This document shows, piece after piece, positions 20,779 to 31,053 of a DNA stretch of 64,000 bases. The number at the start of each line of letters is the position of its first letter. Position 1 is the first letter of the stretch. The stretch covers positions 62,001 to 126,000 of the forward strand of contig JADMXW010000011.1 in the NCBI GenBank assembly GCA_015548865.1, in the 5' to 3' direction. A model generated the notes under the pieces. The model was not told where the DNA came from and did no database searches. It saw nothing but the letters and a program-made list of their open reading frames with translations. The stretch is from Serratia marcescens. GTDB taxonomy: Bacteria; Pseudomonadota; Gammaproteobacteria; Enterobacterales; Enterobacteriaceae. The position numbers and the translations under genes are program-made.

Positions 20779-23700
20779 TTACTGCGCCTGAACCCGCAAT
20801 TCGGCTGCGGAACGACTACGATGCCCTAATAATGCCTTCACATCACTCGACTTGGGTTTCACCAGTGCGAAACGCGATGCCCAGACTGGCCAGTTAGCGA
20901 GAATCTCTTCACCGCGCTGCGAGCCCGTGTGCTGTACGTGTTCGGTAATCAAGCCACGCAGGTGTTCTTCGTGGATCGCCAAATCGTCGACAGACAGTAC
21001 TTCCACCAGTTCAGGGTTGACGCGTTTGCGGAATTCGCCGTCTTCATCCAGCACGTAGGCGAAGCCACCGGTCATGCCTGCACCAAAGTTGACGCCGGTA
21101 CGACCCAGCACGCAAACGATGCCGCCCGTCATGTATTCACAGCCGTTGTCGCCGATGCCTTCCACCACGGTGATAGCACCGGAGTTACGCACGCCGAAAC
21201 GTTCGCCTGCGCGGCCTGCGGCAAACAGCTTGCCGCCGGTGGCGCCGTAAAGGCAGGTATTGCCGATAATGCTCGCTTCATGGCTGCGGAACGCGGAGCC
21301 GACGGGCGGACGCACAGAGATACAGCCGCCTGCCATGCCTTTGCCCACATAGTCGTTGGCATCACCGGTCAGTGTCAGTTCAACGCCGCCAGCATTCCAT
21401 ACGCCGAAGCTTTGTCCGGCAGTGCCGGAGAAGTTGGCTTTGATCGGATCGCTTGCCAGCCCTTGATCACCGTGCTGAGCGGCGATGGCACCGGACAGCG
21501 TTGCACCGACGGAACGATCGGTATTGCGGATATCAAAGTAGAGCGCTTTGCTCTGTTTCGCCGCAATGTGCGGTTGTGCCTGAGACAGCAGCGCTTTGTT
21601 CAACAGGCCTTCATCAAACGGCGGATTGCTCTCGGTGCAGAACAGCGCTTTGCCCGGCTGCGGCTGTGCGGTTTGCAGCAGCGCAGAGAGGTCCAGCTTG
21701 TTCTGTTTGGCCGTGAACCCGTCCAATTCCACCAGCAGATCGGTACGGCCAATCAAATCCACCAATTTGCTGATGCCAAGTTCTGCCATCAATTCGCGAG
21801 TTTCCTGCGCGATGAAGTTGAAGTAGTTGATCACACGCTCTGGCAGGCCGTGATAGTGATCGCGGCGCAGTTTGTCGTCTTGAGTTGCAACACCGGTGGC
21901 GCAGTTGTTCAGGTGACAAATACGCAGGTATTTACAGCCGAGCGCAACCATGGGGCCAGTACCGAAGCCGAAGCTTTCTGCACCCAGAATCGCTGCTTTG
22001 ATGATATCAACACCGGTTTTCAGCCCACCGTCTACTTGCAGACGGATTTTGTGGCGCAAGCCGTTTGCTACCAGCGCCTGCTGGGTTTCCACCAGCCCCA
22101 GTTCCCACGGGCACCCTGCATATTTCACCGACGTCAGCGGGCTGGCACCGGTGCCGCCGTCATAACCTGCGATGGTGATAAGGTCCGCATAAGCTTTGGC
22201 AACGCCAGTGGCGATGGTACCTACACCCGGTTCAGAAACCAGCTTGACCGAGATCATTGCCTTCGGGTTGATCTGTTTCAGGTCGAAAATCAACTGAGCC
22301 AAGTCTTCGATTGAGTAAATATCGTGGTGCGGTGGCGGTGAAATCAACGTCACACCCGGCACTGAGTAACGCAGTCTGGCGATGTACGGCGTCACTTTGT
22401 CGCCTGGTAACTGACCACCTTCACCCGGCTTGGCACCTTGCGCTACTTTGATCTGGATAACATCGGCATTCACCAGATAGGCTGGCGTAACACCGAAACG
22501 ACCTGATGCCACCTGCTTGATGCGCGATACCTTGTTGGTGCCGTAACGCGCCGGATCTTCTCCGCCTTCACCGGAGTTAGAGTAGCCGCCCAGCGTGTTC
22601 ATGGCTTCCGCCAGTGACTCATGGGCTTCCGGACTCAATGCACCGATAGACATGGCTGCGGTGTCAAAGCGCTTAAACAGCTCGCTGGCGGGCTCAACGT
22701 CATCGACTGGGATAGCTGCGCCTTCCTGCGGTTTAATGGCCAGGAGGTCGCGCAGCGTCGCCACAGGGCGTTCGTTGACGTGTTTGGCATACTGCTGGTA
22801 GTCGCTGTACTCACCGCTTTTCACTGCTTGTTGCAGTGTATTGACCACATCCGGGTTGTAGGCATGGTACTCCCCGCCGTACACAAATTTCAGCAGGCCG
22901 CCCTGTTCCAGCGTTTTACGCTTCAGCCAGGCACGTTTTGCCAGATTTTGCAGATCCTGCTCGAAATCGCCGAAGTTAGCACCGCCGATGCGGCTAACCA
23001 CGCCGTGGAAGCAGAGTGCTGATACTTCTTTGTGCAAGCCAACCGCTTCAAACAGCTTGGAACACCGGTACGAGGCAACCGTAGAAATGCCCATTTTGGA
23101 CATGATTTTGTACAACCCTTTATTGATGCCGTTACGGTAGTTGAGCATCACTGTGCGGTAGGGCTTCTCAATGGTGTGGCTATCGACCATGCGCGCCAGC
23201 GTTTCATACGCCAGATACGGATAGATGGCGGTAGCGCCGAAGCCCAGCAGCACGGCAAAGTGGTGTGGATCGCGGGCACTGGCGGTTTCGACAATCAGGT
23301 TAGCATCACAACGCAGGCTTTTTTCCACCAACCGGTGCTGTATTGCGCCCACAGCCATGGGGGCTGGAACCGGCAAACGGTGTTCGCTGATAGCGCGGTC
23401 GGAAAGCACCAGTAACACAGCCCCTTCACGCACTTTGTGCTCTGCCTCGTCACACAAGGCCTCAACGGTTTGCTGCAACGATTTTTCACGCGGATCAAAT
23501 GTCAGATCCAGCGTTTCTGCGCGGTAATGCTGCTGATCCTGCGTTAACAACTGGGTAAAATCTGAATACAGCAGGATCGGCGATTTAAAGCTTAAGCGAT
23601 GCGCCTGGCCTTCGGCTTCGCAAAATACGTTCATTTCGCGGCCAATACAGGTTGCCAAAGACATCACATGAGCTTCACGTAGCGGGTCGATCGGCGGGTT

Positions 23701-25239
23701 AGTCACCTGAGCGAACTGCTGACGGAAATAGTCATAAATGATGCGCGGACGGCTGGAAAGTACGGCAAACGGGGTGTCGTCGCCCATTGAACCGGTTGCT
23801 TCCTGGCCGTTTTCACCCAGTACGCGGAGAATCTGGTCCAGCTCTTCACTGCTGTAACCGAACTGCTTCTGGTAGGTTTCCAGCAGGTTGTCATCCAGCT
23901 TACGGCTGCCAACCTGATCGTCCGGTAACTCTTCAAACGGCACCAAACGTTTGACGTTTCTCTCCATCCACTCTTTGTAAGGATGGCGGCCTTTGAGGTC
24001 ATTGTCGGTTTCGTTGGAGTGCAGAATACGGCCTTCGAGGGTATCGATAACCATCAATTCACCAGGACCAACGCGACCCTTTTCTACCACTTCATCCGGC
24101 TGATAATCCCAAATCCCCACTTCGGAGGCGCAGGTGATCAGTTTGTCTTTGGTGATGACATAGCGCGCCGGGCGCAGGCCGTTACGGTCCAGATTACAGG
24201 CAGCATAGCGCCCATCGGACATTACGATACCCGCCGGACCATCCCACGGCTCCATGTGCATAGAGTTGAAGTCAAAGAACGAACGCAGTTCCGGGTCCAT
24301 GTCTGGGTTGTTCTGCCAGGCGGGTGGGACCAGCAAACGCATGGCACGCACGATATCCATCCCACCGCTCAGGAACAGTTCTAACATGTTATCCAGTGAA
24401 CTGGAATCAGAGCCGGTTTCGTTGACGAACGGTGCAGCGTCTTGCAGATCGGGGATCAGCGGGGTCTTGAACTTGTACGCGCGTGCACGCGCCCATTGAC
24501 GGTTACCGGCAATGGTATTGATTTCACCGTTGTGTGCCAGATAACGGAACGGCTGTGCCAGCGGCCAGCGCGGCACGGTATTGGTGGAGAAACGTTGGTG
24601 GAACAGGCAGATGGCCGATTCCAGACGTAAGTCTGCCAGGTCCAGGTAAAAGCGCGGCAAATCCGCCGGCATACACAGACCTTTATAGATGTTGATCAGG
24701 TTGGAGAAACTACAGACATAGAATTCTTTATCCTGAATACGTTTTTCGATACGGCGGCGTGCCATGAACAGGCGGCGTTCCATGTCGCGCGGCGACCATC
24801 CTGCCGGTGCGTTGACAAAAATCTGTTCGATACGCGGCAACGAGGAGAGCGCTATTTCACCGAGCACGTCGGGGTTGGTGGGCACTTCACGCCATCCCAG
24901 CACGGACAAGGTTTCATTTTGCAGCTCTTCTTCCACAATGCGACGTGCCGCGCGGGCCAGGTCTTGGTCCTGATTCAGGAACATCATGCCCACGGCGTAA
25001 TTCTTCGCCAATCGCCAGCCGTGCTCTTCGGCTACCAGTCGGTAGAAACGATCGGGTTTTTGTAATAACAAGCCGCAGCCGTCGCCGGTCTTGCCGTCAG
25101 CAAGGATCGCGCCGCGGTGCTGCATACGTGCCAATGCGTGAATCGCAGTACGCACGACCTTGTGACTCGGTTCACCTTCTATATGGGCGATCAATCCGAA
25201 ACCACAGTTGTCTCTCTCTTGGGATGCATCGTACAACAT
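20779..25239 (-). CDS. gltB: glutamate synthase large subunit GltB
   Basis: GltB is the glutaminase and synthase subunit of NADPH-dependent glutamate synthase, central to ammonia assimilation. The 1486-residue product starts MLYDASQERDNCGFGLIAH; Cys12 becomes the N-terminal catalytic nucleophile of the class II amidotransferase domain after removal of the leader residues. The synthase TIM barrel contains the SGEGGEDPARYG region that binds FMN/substrate and the cysteine cluster CKYLRICHLNNCATGVATQ for the 3Fe-4S centre. A C-terminal beta-helix domain (GGKLFAAGRAGERFGVRNSG repeats) ends the protein. It is divergent from yhcC. Confidence 0.98.
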   Translation of the reverse strand: MLYDASQERDNCGFGLIAHIEGEPSHKVVRTAIHALARMQHRGAILADGKTGDGCGLLLQKPDRFYRLVAEEHGWRLAKNYAVGMMFLNQDQDLARAARRIVEEELQNETLSVLGWREVPTNPDVLGEIALSSLPRIEQIFVNAPAGWSPRDMERRLFMARRRIEKRIQDKEFYVCSFSNLINIYKGLCMPADLPRFYLDLADLRLESAICLFHQRFSTNTVPRWPLAQPFRYLAHNGEINTIAGNRQWARARAYKFKTPLIPDLQDAAPFVNETGSDSSSLDNMLELFLSGGMDIVRAMRLLVPPAWQNNPDMDPELRSFFDFNSMHMEPWDGPAGIVMSDGRYAACNLDRNGLRPARYVITKDKLITCASEVGIWDYQPDEVVEKGRVGPGELMVIDTLEGRILHSNETDNDLKGRHPYKEWMERNVKRLVPFEELPDDQVGSRKLDDNLLETYQKQFGYSSEELDQILRVLGENGQEATGSMGDDTPFAVLSSRPRIIYDYFRQQFAQVTNPPIDPLREAHVMSLATCIGREMNVFCEAEGQAHRLSFKSPILLYSDFTQLLTQDQQHYRAETLDLTFDPREKSLQQTVEALCDEAEHKVREGAVLLVLSDRAISEHRLPVPAPMAVGAIQHRLVEKSLRCDANLIVETASARDPHHFAVLLGFGATAIYPYLAYETLARMVDSHTIEKPYRTVMLNYRNGINKGLYKIMSKMGISTVASYRCSKLFEAVGLHKEVSALCFHGVVSRIGGANFGDFEQDLQNLAKRAWLKRKTLEQGGLLKFVYGGEYHAYNPDVVNTLQQAVKSGEYSDYQQYAKHVNERPVATLRDLLAIKPQEGAAIPVDDVEPASELFKRFDTAAMSIGALSPEAHESLAEAMNTLGGYSNSGEGGEDPARYGTNKVSRIKQVASGRFGVTPAYLVNADVIQIKVAQGAKPGEGGQLPGDKVTPYIARLRYSVPGVTLISPPPHHDIYSIEDLAQLIFDLKQINPKAMISVKLVSEPGVGTIATGVAKAYADLITIAGYDGGTGASPLTSVKYAGCPWELGLVETQQALVANGLRHKIRLQVDGGLKTGVDIIKAAILGAESFGFGTGPMVALGCKYLRICHLNNCATGVATQDDKLRRDHYHGLPERVINYFNFIAQETRELMAELGISKLVDLIGRTDLLVELDGFTAKQNKLDLSALLQTAQPQPGKALFCTESNPPFDEGLLNKALLSQAQPHIAAKQSKALYFDIRNTDRSVGATLSGAIAAQHGDQGLASDPIKANFSGTAGQSFGVWNAGGVELTLTGDANDYVGKGMAGGCISVRPPVGSAFRSHEASIIGNTCLYGATGGKLFAAGRAGERFGVRNSGAITVVEGIGDNGCEYMTGGIVCVLGRTGVNFGAGMTGGFAYVLDEDGEFRKRVNPELVEVLSVDDLAIHEEHLRGLITEHVQHTGSQRGEEILANWPVWASRFALVKPKSSDVKALLGHRSRSAAELRVQAQ

Positions 25240-25914
25240 ATCTCAGTGAACCTCCCCAGGCTCTGTGTGACTCTCACAACCTACTTCGTTCGGCACCGTG
25301 GCGTTGAACGGTGGCGGATGACGGGGTCGCGCATCCTGCCGTTCTCTTCTTCGGCCTCTCGTGACGGTCTTACAAGTGGACTATGACTTGCTTTAAGAGG
25401 GAGTCTTTCTTTTCTAACTGCATAAATATGACGGGTCGTGGACTCGTCGGGAAAGCTTCCAGCGGACTCCCAAATTAGCGAGAAAGCCAGTTCAGGTCAA
25501 ATATCAATGCAAAATGTGCGATTGAGGGATAATTTTTAGTTATGATTATGAAAACAAATGATTTTTTTGAAAAAATACCCACTGAGCCGCTTATTGGCTG
25601 CCGGATGAAGTGTGAGCTGTATCACTATGCTTAAGCGTGAACATCTCTTCACCCTGCTGCGTTATCTCTACGTTATAGAATATTCTGCTGTCTATATCCA
25701 CTTTTAGATTTTATGAAACTCTTTTTAAGTAATGCTTCATCTTTTCATGAAGCAAGTGCAAGGGATAAGAAAATTTAATCAACAGGAATGTGAGTTTATT
25801 TTCACTAAAAGCGAATAAAAATGCATTTCATTGGGATGTGCGTGATTGATCGCGGTCATCGCGAACGCAGTAAGAGAAGGGTAGTCTGCTTTCCCTCAGG
25901 GGGTAGGTTAGAAT
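25240..25914. promoter_or_regulatory. 675-bp intergenic region between gltB and yhcC
   Basis: This long spacer separates divergent gltB and yhcC and carries no convincing gene on either strand. The part from about 25500 to 25800 is AT-rich, as expected for a large control region. In E. coli gltBDF is activated by Lrp bound far upstream; Lrp sites were not identified here. A 7-bp hairpin (GCTTCAT/ATGAAGC) lies at about 25734-25753. Confidence 0.5.
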
Positions 25915-26847
25915 ATGCAATTGCAAAAATTAATCAATATGTTTGGCGGGGATTTGCAGCGTCGTTATGGGGAAAAGATTCACAAACTGACGCTGCACGG
26001 GGGATTTAACTGCCCAAACAGGGATGGCACGCTTGGGCGTGGCGGTTGCACGTTCTGTAATGTGGCCTCTTTCGCTGATGAAGCCATGCAGCGCCAAAGC
26101 ATCGCTGAGCAACTGAATGCCCAAGCGGGCAAGGTCAATCGCGCCAAGCGCTACCTGGCCTATTTTCAGGCCTATACCAGCACCTACGGCGAGGTCCAAA
26201 TGCTGGACAGGCTTTATCAGGAGGCTTTGTGTCAAGCTGAGATTGTCGGCCTGTGTGTCGGTACGCGCCCTGATTGTGTGCCGGACAGCGTATTGGATTT
26301 GTTGGCAGGCTACTGTGAACAAGGATATGAGGTGTGGTTGGAATTGGGGCTTCAGAGTGCCTGGGATAAAACGCTGCATCGCATCAATCGTGGTCACGAC
26401 TTCGCCTGCTATCAGGAAACGGTAAAGCGTGCGCACCAGCGCGGCCTGCGCGTTTGCTGCCATCTGATTGTGGGGCTACCGGGAGAGAATGCGGATCACT
26501 GCATGGCAACATTGCAACGCGTGGTGGATACCGGCGTTGAGGGCATCAAGCTTCACCCTCTGCACATCGTTGACGGCAGCATCATGGCGAAGGCTTGGCG
26601 CGCGGGGCGACTCAATGAATTGCCGCTGGAAACGTACGTCGCCACGGCAGGTGAGATGATTCGCCACACGCCGCCAGAAGTGGTGTTCCACCGTATTTCT
26701 GCCAGTGCCCGGCGGCCGACGTTGCTGGCGCCGCTCTGGTGTGAGAACCGCTGGACCGGGATGGTAGAACTGGACTTATATCTTCAGGCGCATGGGGTGC
26801 AAGGCTCCGCGCTCGGTCAGCCATATCAACCGGTTATCCTCGGTTGA
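25915..26847 (+). CDS. yhcC: radical SAM protein YhcC (TIGR01212 family)
   Basis: This 310-residue protein (E. coli YhcC 309) is an Elp3-like radical SAM enzyme of unknown reaction. The cluster-binding cysteines appear as CPNRDGTLGRGGCTFC near residues 24-39. The remaining TIM-barrel strands include LGLQSAWDKTLHRINRGHD and CCHLIVGLPGE. It lies between divergent gltB and arcB, the conserved location. The ATG at 25915 has only a weak AGGTTAGA upstream. Confidence 0.93.
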   Translation: MQLQKLINMFGGDLQRRYGEKIHKLTLHGGFNCPNRDGTLGRGGCTFCNVASFADEAMQRQSIAEQLNAQAGKVNRAKRYLAYFQAYTSTYGEVQMLDRLYQEALCQAEIVGLCVGTRPDCVPDSVLDLLAGYCEQGYEVWLELGLQSAWDKTLHRINRGHDFACYQETVKRAHQRGLRVCCHLIVGLPGENADHCMATLQRVVDTGVEGIKLHPLHIVDGSIMAKAWRAGRLNELPLETYVATAGEMIRHTPPEVVFHRISASARRPTLLAPLWCENRWTGMVELDLYLQAHGVQGSALGQPYQPVILG

Positions 26848-26932
26848 CGTTAGCGTGTTGTGGTGATTGTCTCACCGCATAACGTAGCATTTTACGTTAT
26901 GATGGCGAGGTGGGTATCCAAGGGAATTCTCT

Positions 26933-29281
26933 ATGAAGCAGATCCGGTTGTTGGCGCAGTACTACGTCGATTTGATGGTAAAGCTTGGGCTGGTGCGTTT
27001 TTCACTGTTACTGGCCTCGGTGCTGGTGCTGTTGGCAATGGCCGTGCAGATGGCAGTCACGTTGCTGCTGACCGGCAAGGTCGAAGATATCGATGTAGTA
27101 CGTTCGGTGTTTTTTGGCCTGTTAATCACTCCCTGGGCGGTCTATTTCCTCTCTGTGGTGGTGGATCAGTTGGAGGAGTCGCGCCAACGTCTGGCCAAGC
27201 TGGTGGCAAAGCTTGAAGAGATGCGTCTACGCGACCAGACGCTGAACGAGCAGCTAAAGGGCAATATTGCTCAGCTCAATCAGGAGATTGCCGATCGCGA
27301 AAAAGCAGAAGAAGCGCGTCTGATGATGCTGAGCAAGCTCAAGGAGGAGATCGCCGGACGTGAACAGGCGCAGGTGGAGCTGGAGCAGCAATCGGCCTTG
27401 TTACGATCGTTTCTTGATGCCTCGCCGGACCTGGTTTACTACCGTAATGAGAATAAAGAGTTCTCTGGCTGTAACCGGGCGATGGAATTGCTGTTGGGAC
27501 GGAGCCAGAAGCAACTGGTTGGCCTGACGCCAAAAGACGTTTACACGCCTGATGTGGCGGAAAAGGTGATGGAAACGGATGAGAAGGTTTTCCGTCACAA
27601 CGTGTCGCTCACGTATGAACAGTGGTTGGTTTATCCCGACGGGCGAAAAGCCTGTTTCGAGCTGCGTAAGGTGCCTTTCTACGACAGAATGGGCAAACGA
27701 CATGGACTCATGGGTTTTGGACGCGATATAACCGAGCGTAAGCGCTATCAGGACGCGTTAGAGAACGCCAGCAGGGAGAAGACCACTTTTATCTCAACGA
27801 TCAGCCACGAGCTTCGTACGCCGCTTAATGGCATTGTCGGCCTCAGTCGCATCCTGCTTGATACTCACCTTGATGCAGAACAAGAAAAATACCTCAAAAC
27901 CCTGCATGTCAGCGCTATCACGTTGGGCAATATTTTCAATGACGTGATCGAGATGGACAAACAGGAGCGTCGCAAGGTGCAGTTGGATAATCAGCCTATT
28001 GATTTTATTGGCTTCTTGGCAGATTTGGAAAACCTGGGCGGTTTGCTGGCCCAGCCGAAGGGGCTGCAGCTTGTCGTTGAACAACATCCGCCGCTGCCAC
28101 AGCGGGTGATTACCGACGGCACGCGTCTGCGCCAGATTTTGTGGAACCTGCTCAGTAACGCGGTGAAGTTTACCCAGAAAGGGAAAATCGTGGTGCGTGT
28201 CTGGCACGACTCGGGCAGTCAACTGCGCTTTGATGTCGAAGACTCAGGCATGGGCATTCCAGAAGATGAGTTGGAGAAAATCTTCGCCATGTACTATCAG
28301 GTAAAAGATAAACATGGTGGTAAGCCTGCGACTGGTACCGGCATTGGGTTGGCGGTTTCCAAGCGTCTGGCGCAGAACATGGGGGGCGATATCCATGTTA
28401 CCAGCACGCAGGGCAAAGGCTCTTGCTTTACCCTGACGGTTACTGCCCCTGCGCTGGAAGATGAGGTGATTGTCGGTGGAGAGGATGAGTTGCCGTTACC
28501 CGCGCTCAACGTGCTGTTGGTAGAAGACATTGAGTTGAACGTAGTGGTGGCGCGTTCGGTGCTGGAGAAACTGGGCAGTAGCGTGGAAGTCGCGATGACC
28601 GGGCAGGAAGCGCTGACGATGTTTGATCCAGACGAATTCGATCTGGTGCTGTTGGATATCCAATTGCCGGACATGGCCGGACTGGACGTTGCGCGTGAGC
28701 TGCGCAAAAAATACATCGGGCGAGACTTGCCGCCGCTGATTGCCTTAACGGCTAACGTGCTACGGGATAAAAAAGAGTATCTCGATGCGGGCATGGATGA
28801 CGTGCTGAGTAAGCCGCTGGCGGTGCCAGCGTTAACTGCGGTTATCAAACAATATTGGGACTATCAGGACGAACCAGAGTTGACGATGGCGGATAGCGAC
28901 GCGCAGGAACCGGTTCGAGAAGCATTGCTTGATATTCCCATGTTGCAACAATATCTGGATCTGGTTGGGCCGTCGCTAATTCATCAGAGTCTTGCCATGT
29001 TTGAACAGATGATGCCGGGCTACCTTGCCGTGCTGGATTCCAACATGACGGCTCGCGATCAGAAAGGCATCGCCGAAGAGGGGCACAAAATCAAAGGGGC
29101 CGCGGGTTCTGTCGGGTTGCGCCATTTGCAACAGGTTGCGCAGCAAATCCAGACCACGACGCTGCCAGCCTGGTGGGATAACGTGCAAGAGTGGATCGAT
29201 GAACTGAAACACGACTGGCAGCACGATATTGATGTGTTGAAGGTCTGGGTGGCTGAACAGGAGAAACGCACCCGCAAATAG
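26933..29281 (+). CDS. arcB: aerobic respiration control sensor kinase ArcB
   Basis: ArcB senses the redox state of the quinone pool and phosphorylates ArcA. The 782 residues (778 in E. coli) run as two membrane segments (about 22-77), a coiled linker, a PAS domain (about 155-275), and a HisKA/HATPase core with His292 in ISHELRTPLNG. A receiver follows with the phosphoacceptor Asp in LVLLDIQLPD, then an HPt domain with its histidine in EEGHKIKGAAGSVG. All four phosphorelay modules are intact. The ArcZ sRNA gene is encoded on the opposite strand just downstream. Confidence 0.98.
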   Translation: MKQIRLLAQYYVDLMVKLGLVRFSLLLASVLVLLAMAVQMAVTLLLTGKVEDIDVVRSVFFGLLITPWAVYFLSVVVDQLEESRQRLAKLVAKLEEMRLRDQTLNEQLKGNIAQLNQEIADREKAEEARLMMLSKLKEEIAGREQAQVELEQQSALLRSFLDASPDLVYYRNENKEFSGCNRAMELLLGRSQKQLVGLTPKDVYTPDVAEKVMETDEKVFRHNVSLTYEQWLVYPDGRKACFELRKVPFYDRMGKRHGLMGFGRDITERKRYQDALENASREKTTFISTISHELRTPLNGIVGLSRILLDTHLDAEQEKYLKTLHVSAITLGNIFNDVIEMDKQERRKVQLDNQPIDFIGFLADLENLGGLLAQPKGLQLVVEQHPPLPQRVITDGTRLRQILWNLLSNAVKFTQKGKIVVRVWHDSGSQLRFDVEDSGMGIPEDELEKIFAMYYQVKDKHGGKPATGTGIGLAVSKRLAQNMGGDIHVTSTQGKGSCFTLTVTAPALEDEVIVGGEDELPLPALNVLLVEDIELNVVVARSVLEKLGSSVEVAMTGQEALTMFDPDEFDLVLLDIQLPDMAGLDVARELRKKYIGRDLPPLIALTANVLRDKKEYLDAGMDDVLSKPLAVPALTAVIKQYWDYQDEPELTMADSDAQEPVREALLDIPMLQQYLDLVGPSLIHQSLAMFEQMMPGYLAVLDSNMTARDQKGIAEEGHKIKGAAGSVGLRHLQQVAQQIQTTTLPAWWDNVQEWIDELKHDWQHDIDVLKVWVAEQEKRTRK

Positions 29282-29361
29282 CGGGTGCACGCATGACAGG
29301 TGCATTTTTTGCGGTGTTGTCGGTATGTGTCTGAGGAATAAAGGATTTTTCAGGGGGCTAG

Positions 29362-29482
29362 AAAAAAATGACCCCGGCCGAGGCCGGGGTGCGCGAATTA
29401 TGCGCCAACACCAGGGAAACTATGCACCTGCTTGATAATTATCAGCAGTTTCAGTTAGCAGGTGCGAGTATTCGCAACGTCG
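29362..29482 (-). ncRNA. arcZ: ArcZ small regulatory RNA
   Basis: Between arcB and elbB, on the opposite strand, the sequence reads TTTCCCTGGTGTTGGCGCA, then TTCGCGCACCCCGG, then a GC hairpin and seven T. This is the conserved 3' half of E. coli ArcZ (RyhA), the Hfq-dependent RNA that activates rpoS and represses flhDC and others. The terminator hairpin is 29371-29390 and the U-tract 29362-29368. The 5' end is an estimate from the 121-nt E. coli RNA; transcription could start as far as ~29500. The 5' half differs from E. coli and forms a 9-bp stem (29424-29432 with 29457-29465). Confidence 0.92.
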
Positions 29483-29620
29483 TAAGGTGACGAACCTTCC
29501 AGCAACAAAATAGCAAATGCAGAAATCTTTGTTACAAGAATCATTAAAATGTGTGATGTAGATTAGTGTTTGTCAATCAAAAAATCAATTAGTTGATGTA
29601 ATGAAATGAAGGAAAATATG

Positions 29621-30274
29621 ATGAAACGAGTCGGCATCGTTCTGAGCGGTTGCGGCGTCTATGATGGCGCCGAAATTCACGAAGCAGTGCTGACGCTGCT
29701 TGCCGTCGATCGCGCCGGTGCACAAGCGATATGCTTTGCGCCAGATAAACCACAATTTCATGTGGTTAATCACCTGACGGGTGAAGTAACTCATGAGAAT
29801 CGCAATATTTTAGTGGAATCAGCGCGTATCGCCCGTGGAAAAATTCAACCTCTGTCTCAGGCAGATGCTAATCAGCTGGATGCGCTGATTGTGCCTGGGG
29901 GTTTTGGTGCGGCAAAGAATTTAAGTGATTTCGCCACCCAAGGGGCGGCGTGTCAGGTTGACGAATCATTGGCGTTACTCACGCGAGAAATTTATAAGCA
30001 AAATAAACCAATTGGTTTTATTTGCATCGCACCTGCGCTATTGCCGAAACTGTTGGGTGAGCCGGTGAGAGTTACAATTGGTAATGATATTGACACCGCT
30101 GAATGCGTAGAAGAGATGGGTGGCACGCACATTGTTTGCCCTGTGGATGATATTGTCGTAGATGCGCAACACAAAGTGGTGACGACGCCTGCCTATATGC
30201 TAGCGAACTCCATTAGCGAAGCAGCCAAAGGCATAGATAAATTGGTCGAACGTGTGTTGGGCTTTATCGAATGA
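29621..30274 (+). CDS. elbB: isoprenoid biosynthesis glyoxalase ElbB
   Basis: ElbB is a DJ-1/PfpI-superfamily protein with weak glyoxalase activity, linked in E. coli to isoprenoid metabolism. From the ATG at 29621 (AAGGA 7 bases upstream; the ATG at 29618 is too close to it) it has 217 residues, the E. coli length. The sequence has the LSGCGVYDG start, [15 protein letters not shown], and the nucleophile-elbow cysteine in GFICIAPA. It overlaps mtgA by 4 bases (ATGA), so the two are probably translated together. Confidence 0.96.
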   Translation: MKRVGIVLSGCGVYDGAEIHEAVLTLLAVDRAGAQAICFAPDKPQFHVVNHLTGEVTHENRNILVESARIARGKIQPLSQADANQLDALIVPGGFGAAKNLSDFATQGAACQVDESLALLTREIYKQNKPIGFICIAPALLPKLLGEPVRVTIGNDIDTAECVEEMGGTHIVCPVDDIVVDAQHKVVTTPAYMLANSISEAAKGIDKLVERVLGFIE

Positions 30275-31005
30275 GATTTGGCGGTAGAAAACGCGGTCTG
30301 ATTTCTGGGATAAAACGCTGGGTGATACGCGGCGTTTTATCCGTGCTTGGCCTATGGCTGGCGGGAATCTTGCTGTTTGCGTTTGTGCCAGTACCGTTTT
30401 CTGCCGTTATGGTGGAGCGACAAGTCAGCGCTTGGTTGGGTGGTGACTTTTCTTACGTTGCGCGCTCGAGCTGGGTACCGATGGATGAAATTGCACCTGT
30501 TATGGCACTGGCGGTGATTGCCGCAGAAGATCAAAAATTCCCCGAGCATGCTGGGTTTGATGTGGCAGCCATCAGGGCGGCGCTGGCACACAATGAGCGC
30601 GATGGTGCACGCGTGCGCGGTGGCTCGACGCTCACGCAGCAAACGGTGAAAAACCTCTTCCTATGGGATGGTCGAAGCTGGTTGCGCAAGGGACTGGAAG
30701 CGGGTATTACGGTGGGGGTCGAGCTGGTTTGGACCAAGCGGCGTATTTTGACGGTCTATCTGAATATTGTTGAGTTTGGTCCGGGTGTTTTCGGTGTGCA
30801 GCAGGCGGCGAAGCATTTTTTCAACAAACCCGCCAGCCGCTTGACGGCCAGTGAAGCGGCGCTACTGGCGGCGGTATTGCCGAATCCGATCCGTTTTCGG
30901 GTCAGTGCGCCTTCACGCTATGTGAGTCAACGCCAACAGTGGATCTTGCGTCAAATGTCCCAGATAGGGGGCGAAGAGTTTCTGCGGACTAACGGACTGC
31001 GTTGA
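30271..31005 (+). CDS. mtgA: monofunctional biosynthetic peptidoglycan transglycosylase MtgA
   Basis: MtgA polymerises lipid II into glycan strands at the periplasmic face of the inner membrane. The 244-residue product (E. coli 242) has a basic start, one membrane anchor (about residues 15-38), and a GT51 domain. Its catalytic glutamate lies in [14 protein letters not shown], followed by [15 protein letters not shown] and [15 protein letters not shown] with the second glutamate. It overlaps elbB and is followed after about 50 bases by the alginate-lyase-type gene. Confidence 0.97.
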   Translation: MRFGGRKRGLISGIKRWVIRGVLSVLGLWLAGILLFAFVPVPFSAVMVERQVSAWLGGDFSYVARSSWVPMDEIAPVMALAVIAAEDQKFPEHAGFDVAAIRAALAHNERDGARVRGGSTLTQQTVKNLFLWDGRSWLRKGLEAGITVGVELVWTKRRILTVYLNIVEFGPGVFGVQQAAKHFFNKPASRLTASEAALLAAVLPNPIRFRVSAPSRYVSQRQQWILRQMSQIGGEEFLRTNGLR

Positions 31006-31053
31006 GGGATAACTTGCCGTTTATAAGTCTGACTATCGTTGAAAGGGGAAGTT

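Noticed and set aside
20929-22314. 461-codon open frame on the plus strand
   Set aside because: It lies wholly antisense to gltB, an intact and highly conserved gene. Its composition reflects the complementary frame, and it has no ribosome site.
25240-25914. Possible small gene in the gltB-yhcC spacer
   Set aside because: Only short frames without ribosome sites; the stretch is better explained as a large control region.
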